Origin: Petunia secreta
Lineage: Eukaryota; Streptophyta; Magnoliopsida; Solanales; Solanaceae
Assembly (NCBI GenBank): GCA_029990175.1
Contig: JARKIP010000035.1
Coordinates: 40,376,001-40,440,000, forward strand
Length of the DNA stretch: 64,000 bases
Reading direction: 5' to 3'
Each line of letters starts with the position of its first letter. The first letter of the stretch is position 1. Position numbers and translations under genes: made by a program. The notes under the pieces are model-generated. The model made no database searches. It was not told the DNA's origin and saw only the letters and a program-made list of their open reading frames with translations. Positions 56,602-64,000 of this stretch are shown here, piece after piece.

Positions 56602-57501
56602 TAATGGTGGCAAATGGTCAGGTTGGATCGGATTTGGATCGGTTAAAAATGGATTGAGAAAAATGAGTTGGATTGTAACCCACCCATATTAATATGAGTA
56701 AAAAATGGGTTGGATAAAATGTGAGTTGGATAAAAAATAGGTTGGGTAAAATATGGGTAAAAAATGGGGAATAAATTATATTCTACTGCTACTAATATTG
56801 GAACCCTACTTTGAACCATTACATGATTCAAAGAAATAATAGTCAGTTGAAGAAAAAATTTAATTATGAAGGAAGAGGTTTGTCAGAAAAATTGTGTGCT
56901 CCCTTTTAGTCTAGTTTTCTAACCACATCATCATATGAATATAACAATACTTCAACTACATTACTATGTCAAGATCAATTCTAGAAACAACAGATAAGAA
57001 AAGAAAGTAATACAGTTAACTAATTGCCAAAAAGAAAATTAAGCATAAATTTTGTTATTATTCTTGAGCTTCAACAATCAAGATTTTATTTTCTCAATTT
57101 CAATAATACCCATCTAATAAACTCCACATACAAATAATTTATTTCAAAATAAAATTGAATTTCACAGTTGAATAGGGTAGAGTTTGGGTTGTTGGAGAAA
57201 TAAACAGAAAAAGAAAAAAGAAAAATAAGAATAAGGGAGAAGAAGAGGAAGAGAAAAGTGTGAAATAGAAGTTGTATTCCACAAACCACAAGAACAAAAG
57301 ATAATAGTGTAGAGCTATAGAGGAGAAATAAGATGTTGTTGGATTACCCACATTTTACCCATTTATATCCACAACTTTTATGGGCTAGATAAGGGCTTCA
57401 ACCCATATTTTACCCAGCTGAAATGTTATTCATCCAACCAAGTAAAATATGGATCCAAATGGGTAATTTTCAAAGTATGGGTTAAAATTGCCAGTCCTAG
57501 C
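56602..57501. mobile_element. hAT-like non-autonomous DNA transposon (MITE type)
   Basis: About 900 bases with an 8-base direct repeat, ATGCGGTA, at 56596-56603 and 57502-57509. The ends resemble each other in reverse orientation (TAATGGTGGCAAATGG against TAGGACTGGCAATTTT), which is the hAT TA/CA..GGCAA style. Because the final TA of the repeat may belong to the terminal repeat, the exact boundary is ambiguous by two bases. The interior is AT-rich with GGGTTGGATAAAA repeats and no transposase. Confidence 0.75.
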
Positions 57502-58134
57502 ATGCGGTATGTATACCATATTGTGGATATATTTCAGTTTGCCTATATGTTCCTGGCTATTTTTTGTCCCTCATTTTTTTATACGCTTTAGTTTTATGCG
57601 CTTCTGGTCTGTACTTTCTTCGCTCTTCTCCCTAGCTAGCTATCCTATTCTTTGAGCTGGCTAGTCTACCCCACTTATTCAGTCCTTTTTACTCACCCTT
57701 GTTTGTTGTTTGTTTTTTTGTCTATCTATTTCGTTTCGGCAGGTTCGCTCCAGGATTGAGTTCGCCACATTGTTAAGGAGCGAAGACGACTTCAGCTGTC
57801 AGGGTGAGCCGGCTTTTCTTCCGGATGGCCACCAGTTTTATGTTTGTTATTTCAATTGAGTTTTGCTCCCTTCAGGAGGCGTATGTATTCTTTTGTACTC
57901 TTAGATGTCTAGTCTGTGTAACCCTAAACCTAGTATATTGGGTAGTTAGCTGCAATTTCTTTGTACAGCTTAGAGGTATCAGTATATCTATGCTTTTTAT
58001 AAGTCTTGTTCCTATTTATGAGTTGGATTTATATTCATTTTCCTTATTCAGTTGCTAAGGGTTCGCCCGACGGGTGTAGGGGAGGATGTCGGGTGCCCGC
58101 ACGGCCTAGCCGAAAATTCGGGTCGTGTCAGTTC

Positions 58135-58965
58135 ATTAATAAAAGAGGGTTTGAATTACGATAAAAGATGAGAAAAATAATACACTTGTCATACAATCCT
58201 TGGAATATACAACTGTATTCAAAAGAAACTTCAAAACAACAGTCTACCAAGACCTCTTCCTGATTGGGAAGGGAGTTGCATTCCAGTTAGTCAGGTGCAT
58301 GTCCGGGCAAATGTACTGAATTGAGGCATTGCTGGAGCCTTCGCCCGGCTAGACCATGCAGATTTCAAAGATGCCACCCAAATCAAATGGTGCATCCTGA
58401 TTGTCTTTCACTGTGTTGACATCTGTTGCAATGATCTTTGGCTTCATAACATAGCCCACAAAGGACTAGGCAAGACACGGAATTGGCTTTGGGTTGGACC
58501 AAACTTCGGACTTCTTCTTCCTTGCTTGCTTGCGATCAGCTGCTTTTGGCTAGAAGCCTAACCCCGAAGTGCCTTGCATTCCAATCGGCTCTGCTGGATT
58601 CACCCTGCCCTGTAGTGACGCGCCCAAACCTTTTCCAAATTGAAAACCATGTTTCAGCATTTTAGAGGCCATCATGATGGTCGTAGTCGACACTCCTGAG
58701 ATGGGTATGGGCTTCCCTTCTGTTACTTTTTCCACATACACCACATCAGAGGTTTGATACATGGTGGTCGGGCGAGTGGTGACGACTTCAAGGGCTGGTA
58801 CATCCAGTCTGTTGTTTATTGTGAGTCATCGTCTCCAAAAACCACGACAGCTTGATTGTCCCAAGTGATCTTAACCACCTGATGGACTGTAGAAGGTACA
58901 ACACATGCCATATGGATCCATGGTCAACCTAATAACAGATTATAAGATGCATCAGCTTCCATGAC
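58135..58965 (-). pseudogene. Ogre-like region between protease and RT, with G-patch segment
   Basis: The 58550-58762 frame contains MLKHGFQFGKGLGASLQG, which fits the G-patch pattern (hydrophobic-x-x-x-G-[YF]-x-x-G-x-G-L-G). The remainder to 58135 is degraded and shows no clear domain. LTR H separates it from RT. Confidence 0.6.
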
Positions 58966-59769
58966 TTAGAATTCAATGGTGAATGTTGCAAGACCAATGG
59001 TTAACTCAATATCAACGATATCCAAAGATTCTCGAACTCCTCCATCAAAAGTACGAACAGAGGATGAGCTGGCTCTGATCTTACTGGTATCCACCTTCAA
59101 GCTCTTCAATGTGGTGAGAGGGCAGATGTTCAAACCTGCACCGCCATCTATTAAAACACATGAGACATAAGAGTTTTCACATTTGACCAAAATATGAAAT
59201 GCCCGATTATGACCAATTCCTTCTTTGGGTAACTCTTCATCCGTGAATGTCATGCGGTTGGTCTCAAATACTCTACATGCAAGTGCTTCCAAATTAGCCA
59301 CTGTTGTTTGTTCAGGGATATAATCTTCATTCAGTATATTCAGTAGTGTGTGGTGGTGTACTTCAGAGTTCATCAGCAAAGACAAGAGTGATATCTGAGC
59401 TGGAGTATTCCTTAACTGCTCGATGACAGAGTAATATATCGTTCTCATCTTCTTTAGGAATTCCTCAGCTTCCTTCTCTACTACTGGTTCTTTGATTGGT
59501 CTTTGGTCCTTACGACCAGGTTTTGCCTTACCCAATTCTTCCGGAGTGAAACATCTTCCAGAGCGAGTCAGACCATTAACATCAGCAGCGACTTCCTTAA
59601 TCTTTTTCCCTTGGTAAGACACGATTATTTTATTGTAGTTCCAGGGAATAGCATTTGTACTTGTAACAGGGAGTTGCTTTGCCTTTGTGATGATGACTGG
59701 TTCACACGGCTTTGCCTTAACCTCAATGACCGGAGCCTTCTGACTTGATGAACCTTGCACGATAAACAC
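58966..59769 (-). pseudogene. Ogre-like protease region
   Basis: 267 codons. The C-terminal part has VSCVLIDGGAGLNICPLTTL, which has Asp-Gly-Gly at the retropepsin active site, a form I associate with Tat elements. Residues 80-150 (EEFLKKMRTIYYSVIEQL and the following HHHTLLNILNEDYIP) are the usual helical lead-in. A stop ends the frame at 58966, before the FD-x-x-P block. Confidence 0.8.
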
Positions 59770-60123
59770 TAGCCCATCAGGTTAAACTTTTTCTGGCTTT
59801 GCAGCTGGGATTATGAAACTTAGTTCAACAGACATATCTTGCTTTGATTTGTTGACAAAAGATGCTCTTGGCCTTGCACTAATACAACAATAAACGGCTC
59901 TTGGCATTTGATGTCTGAAGCAAGACCAACAACCACAATCTACTTGGCAGCTTTCCCTTTCAGATCTTCTTCTGTGCATACCATCCCAACTATATATGTG
60001 TCATTCTGAGCATTATGAGCTGGCAAAGGATTCTGGTTCACATTTTGAGTCTCGTCCCCCATAATCTTTTTGTGATTGTTATCTTTCATTGCTTGGATTT
60101 CTCTTTTCAGATCCCAACATTGC

Positions 60124-61902
60124 TCAATGTCTTGTCCAGGCGCCCCAGAATGGAACGCACAGTGGTGAGACTAATCCACTTTCCCTGTCGGATTCATGTT
60201 TATGGGATTTGCTTAAGCAAGTTAGCCTATTGCAGTTTTTCGAACAGGTTGGTGTAAGTTTCACCCAGCGAGGTGAATTGCTTCTGTTCTTGATGCATGT
60301 TCCTTCGCTGCATGTTATGACGAAAACCTGGTGGACCCTGTGGTCGATAAGGCATCCCCTACTGAGATGGGAATTGATCATGTGCTTGTTGGTTGTTATA
60401 ATGAACCGGGGTAGGGGTGCGCGCCATTGCGAACCAGATAGTGGTTGAGAATAAGATGTCGCATTGACAGGGAATGAGAACTGTGGCATGGCATATTGTT
60501 GGCCATGAGGTGGATAGCATTGTTGTGGCGAGGGTTTCTGAACATACCCTTGACGGTCACTGTATCTTCCGTCATTTCTTCTCGGTGCAGGACCAACCAT
60601 TGCTACTTCGTCTTTCTTTTCCTTCTTCTTCCTAAAAGCACTTGACCCTGATTGCAATGCTTGGGTAGTGGCTCTCAAATATTTTTGACTGACAATCTTG
60701 CCTACCTTGATTCCTCTCTCAATCATCTCCCAAATTCTCAGTGGTTCACTGAATTGTTTCCCTATGGCTGAAGCCATTTCTTGGTAATATGTCTCATCAA
60801 GAACTTCAATGAACTCGTCAACCATTTTATCATTAGGTATCAAAGGGATCACATGCTCTGCCTGCTCGCGCCATCTATAGGCATACTCCCTGAAACTTTC
60901 ACTAGGCTTCTTTGTGATCGTTTTCAAAGAAGCACGATCAAGCTTATTTCGAGACGTCCTGCAGGATGAACTATTCTGTTGCCGGTCCTCGTAGAATGTC
61001 ATCAAAGTACGCCATTAGCAATTCATCCTTGCCAACACCTCTCATCTTGTTACAGTAAACCTTTAGATGGATCATAGGATCACCTTGCCCAGTGTACAGA
61101 TCAAATTTGGGCACAACGAAATCTTAAGGCACATGAGGGAACAAACACAGGTCTTTGTATGAAACATTAGCTTTACCCCCGCGCCCTTATATGCTCTTCA
61201 CAGTTTACTCCAAGCTTTTCAATTTCCGAGAAAAATCATTATCTTCTGTCTTTCCTAACCTGTCGATATCGGCATATGATTCTGGGTGGTTTCCCTGATT
61301 GTATGACTCGGTTTGGCGGAAGAAATTACCCTGAGCATGGTCAAATTATTGATCATGGGCCCTTAACTGTGGGTCGCTGTTCGACCTCTGCAAAGTTTGA
61401 CCTGCAGGAACTGTGAATACTGCAGCAGGAGCCTAGGGTTGGCCATATTGTCCATTTTGTAGGAATTGTGCCCCAGTTTGTACAGTAGAGGGTCCGGCTG
61501 CATTGCCAGTTGCCGAATGTGGACCAAATCCCGGAGGGTAATGGGGGTCTCTTGCCACTGTGGATTGCCCTTACCCTGGTGGCTGGGTGTTGCTGTGAAA
61601 ACTGCAGCACCTGGTGGAACAGGAGGTGCCTGGACTGCTGCCATGTTACGAACCAGTTGCATCATCTTTTCTTTCATAGCTACAAAGTCCTCAGCCATCT
61701 TGGCCTGCTGCTCAGCTAAGCGAAGCTGCTCAGTGTTTTCAGTTTCTTCAGCCATCGTTGTTGGAGTGCTTTCATGAAGAGGTGCTTCAACCACTTCTGG
61801 AACAGGCAGTGGTCCTTTGATTCTAGTGGAGTAGGAATGTGGGGCCAGCATGGCAGTTGCTAAAGCTATTAAACCAAATAGGTTAGTGCAACAAGATAGC
61901 AT
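60124..61902 (-). pseudogene. gag: Ogre-like Gag, broken
   Basis: 61363-61902 is the N-terminal half, with an acidic/Gln-rich helix (EQLRLAEQQAKMAEDFVAM) and a Pro-rich segment. 60124-61005 has the Gag core: KKPSESFREYAYRWREQAEH then MVDEFIEVLDETYYQEMASA, followed by a Gln/Pro/Tyr-rich linker (about 60420-60560). A frameshift lies between about 61005 and 61360. The apparent tail from about 60410 to 60124 is in a shifted frame. No zinc knuckle is seen. Confidence 0.8.
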
Positions 61903-62364
61903 ATAACATGAGTTTGCTTGTCGGCCATAACTAATGCCTAAAGATCGTTATGCGTCATCCCGAGTTAAGGCAAAGCGAATCTTAACTTTCTCTTCTTCTT
62001 TTTTTCTCTTCTTTTTTTCTTCTTTTTCTTGTTTTGTTTCTTCTCTTTTCATTTTTTCATTTTTTTATTTTTTGAATATAAAAGGGTCCAAAATATAGAT
62101 TGAAAAAATACATTTCAAAAAATAAAGAGACACAATTTTGGATTTTCTAATTTCTTTTTCATAAATACCGAAACAGTACAACAATACAAATAGGAAAAGC
62201 CCCCAGACAGCATGGGGCAATAGTGGTACTCCTACAAAAGCAAAAAACTGAACAACTGTCCGAAATAAAATACAAATATATAATAAAATAGCTACAATAT
62301 GTCCAAGATGTTAAATAAGTGATAAAAAGGCAATAAGTTGCATCATCTTGGACTACTGTGTCTG
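61903..62364 (-). other. Spacer between ORF1 and Gag of the Ogre-like element
   Basis: A pyrimidine-rich tract lies at about 61995-62070 on the plus strand (GA-rich on the coding strand). The rest shows no reading frame. Ogre elements keep a non-coding gap here. Confidence 0.6.
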
Positions 62365-63926
62365 CTAAAGTGACATGGGCTCATACTCAGCTGGCTCCCC
62401 TGAGTCAAACTCTAGCTCCTCCTCGGGGTCAAACTCGGGTTCCTCCTCGGGATCCTCTTCGGGTGGCTCCTGCTGACCCACTAGTGGGTCTCCCATCAAG
62501 GTGCGACGCAATCCACCAAAATCTGCTGCAACTCTGTTGAAAAATGGGAGTGCATGTGCGAGTATATCCTCCCCGGGCAACCTCCTATAGTTAACGATAG
62601 TATGCGCAACATACACAACGGAGTCATAAACCTGCCGATAAGCTACACTGATTGTCTGTCCTGCAGCCTGCACATCCCGAAGTCGATCTTGTGCTAGCTC
62701 TCTAAACTGCACTCTCTGCTCCAATGCCCTGTCAATTCGAGCTCGAGCATCTATGGCGTCCCTCTCTATCAATGCCTCAGAGTGCAAATCACGGAGTCGT
62801 CTGACTATATCTAGGTACTGATGTACCAAACTCTTGCTCTCAGCCTGAGCGGCTCGAGCGGCATCCCTCTCTGAGCGAAGACGGTAGACCAAACCGGCAC
62901 ATCTCTCCTCAGTCTCTACCCTATGCATCTCTATCTTCATGTCGATCCTGAGTGCCTCATCATATGGTCCCTTAACCATTCTCGCTAGCATAGCTACCAA
63001 AGCAGGCTATCGACCGTACTAGAAAACATACTCGGGAGTAACCTTGCCTCTCAATCGGTCTGCATTCTATGCACTGGAGGTCAAAGGTCTCATATTATCC
63101 CAAATGGAGTACCACTGCGTGTGCGTGGGAGGCTCACCAATAGTATGCTCAAAGCATACTCTCTCACAGCCTCTACCCTAGGGACACCCTGAACGCGCCC
63201 AAGCTGTCGGAGCACATGCGTAGGGCAATAAGGCTCGGCTCCCTTATGACCCATCAATACTAGAAAAGGATGGTTTGTACTACCATATATTCCCTCCTTC
63301 GAAGGGTACCAGCTAACTTGCCACCGGACATTCTCCAAAGTGAGCTCGCTCAAGTATTGTTCCCCCTATCAAAACTCTCAAGTAGAACAAGATGTCGAGT
63401 ATGATAGTAATGGGTGTTCAAATTGCATTTAGACTCATCAGGTAGTGGACTAGGGTCAGAACGCCCAAACAAATGCTCAACGAACCATACTTGCAACAAC
63501 AAGTTGCAACCCTTGAAAAATCGAGCGCCTTTCTCTTTGCATCAGGTCAAAGCACGATAGATACTACCTAAGATCATCAGCACAATAGTAGAATTTGGAA
63601 CTCCCCCAAATAGAGCTTTCACGACCAAAGAGAGATGGATAGAAATCTGTCCATTCTCCATCGGGAAGACCATTAGACCAAGGAAAGCGATCATGAAGGC
63701 TTTCCCCCCTAAAGTGATCCCGCTCATCATGACTCCACTTAGTGATGAATTCAAACCGATGTTCTGTGTAACTATCTCCCCACCCATAGAGAGCATAAAG
63801 ATACTCCAGACTAACCCAACCTGAGGCCAAACTCAATAATTGTGTATCAGAGCGCAAATTCATGTAATGCAGGAAATCTTCCACCCTCACAAAGTAGGGC
63901 ACTATGCACTTCTTCGCCCTAAACAC
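62365..63926 (-). pseudogene. Ogre-type ORF1, broken
   Basis: The N-terminal part (63564-63926) has VPYFVRVEDFLHYMNLRSDT, SGWVSLEYLYALYG and WTDFYPSLFG. The middle (63090-63353) has VRWQVSWYPSKEGIYGSTNH. The C-terminal part (62365-63000, 211 codons) is Arg/Glu/Ala-rich, likely coiled coil, ending in an acidic Glu/Pro run. Breaks occur near 63000 and 63360-63560. The function of Ogre ORF1 is unknown; its place before Gag is diagnostic for the lineage. It may start upstream of 63926. Confidence 0.7.
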
Positions 63927-64000
63927 AGCACTAGTTATCCCGTTTTGGAAGGGCGTTTCGGGTTTAGGAAGCGCTTATGGGATTTTTTGATTTATTTGGC

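Larger units (their letters stand above)
54450..58130 (+). repeat. LTR H: long LTR of a family related to element E
   Basis: The right end GGGTCGTGTCA at 58130 is the complement of the element E LTR start. 55440-55870 and 57600-58130 match element E LTR sequence in reverse orientation. A TATA box is at 55071-55078. The left end is uncertain, since no TGTTACACC is present. Only one copy is found, so this is a solo or truncated LTR. It contains a tandem array and a hAT-like insertion. Confidence 0.75.
41298..64000 (-). mobile_element. Element F: Ogre-like Tat element, interrupted by G and H
   Basis: Reading right to left: an extra ORF before Gag (63926-62365), Gag (61902-60124), protease (59769-58966), a G-patch segment (58762-58550), RT and RNase H (54446-52941), second RNase H (52791 to about 45940), integrase (45707-44590), a long 3' region with tandem repeats (44589-42562) and an LTR (42561 to about 41298). 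An ORF before Gag and dual RNase H are the defining traits of Ogre. All coding parts carry breaks. The 5' LTR lies beyond the window. Confidence 0.85.

Noticed and set aside
1..64000. Endogenous pararetrovirus sequence
   Set aside because: All RT regions have gypsy or copia domain order with integrase and LTRs; no movement-protein or coat-protein motif was seen.

Overview
The window looks like plant heterochromatin and contains no host gene I can support. It is a pile of nested LTR retrotransposons plus one small hAT-like DNA transposon. The element families, their initiator-Met tRNA primer sites, the Ogre/Tat-type dual-RNase-H polyproteins, the SIRE-type copia element and the 3-kb Del/Tekay-like LTRs together suggest a flowering plant with a large genome, most likely Solanaceae. 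The family assignment is from recognition of repeat style, not from a search.

Layout, left to right. Positions 1-4382 hold the 3' part of an Athila-like element (broken env-like ORF, GA-rich non-coding tail, one LTR). It abuts a broken plus-strand Tat polyprotein (RT, RNase H, second archaeal-type RNase H, integrase; 4383-6990). Element A (6991 to about 12325, minus strand) sits in the integrase tail. A Tat-like LTR end follows (12326-13500), then the tandemly duplicated end of a plus-strand gypsy element B (13567-17281). Element C (17282-41297, minus) is split by a SIRE-like copia element D (18660-38019, plus, TSD GATAG), itself split by element E with 3-kb LTRs (21677-31335, minus, TSD CCAAA). 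From about 41298 to the right edge runs one Ogre-like element F (minus). It is interrupted by element G (45970-52322, TSD GTATT) and by a long plus-strand LTR H (about 54450-58130). LTR H carries a hAT-like insertion (about 56602-57501).

Function. Almost every coding region is broken by stops, frameshifts or nesting. The best-preserved reading frames are the 403-codon env-like ORF of the copia element (35543-36754) and the Gag/protease-like ORF of element G (48460-49593). Elements A, C and G are related to one another. Each encodes Gag-like material plus a long acidic, Ser-rich region with a shared WLYHK block, and none shows a reverse transcriptase, RNase H or integrase. They would have depended on enzymes supplied by other elements. 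In each of these three, the same short GC-rich palindrome appears in the U3 part of the LTR and again in the leader downstream of the primer site. This is the most unusual pattern I see here.

LTR divergence, counted by eye, agrees with the nesting order: about 9% between the copia LTRs and about 4% between the LTRs of the element inserted in it. All percentages are rough hand counts over a few hundred bases.
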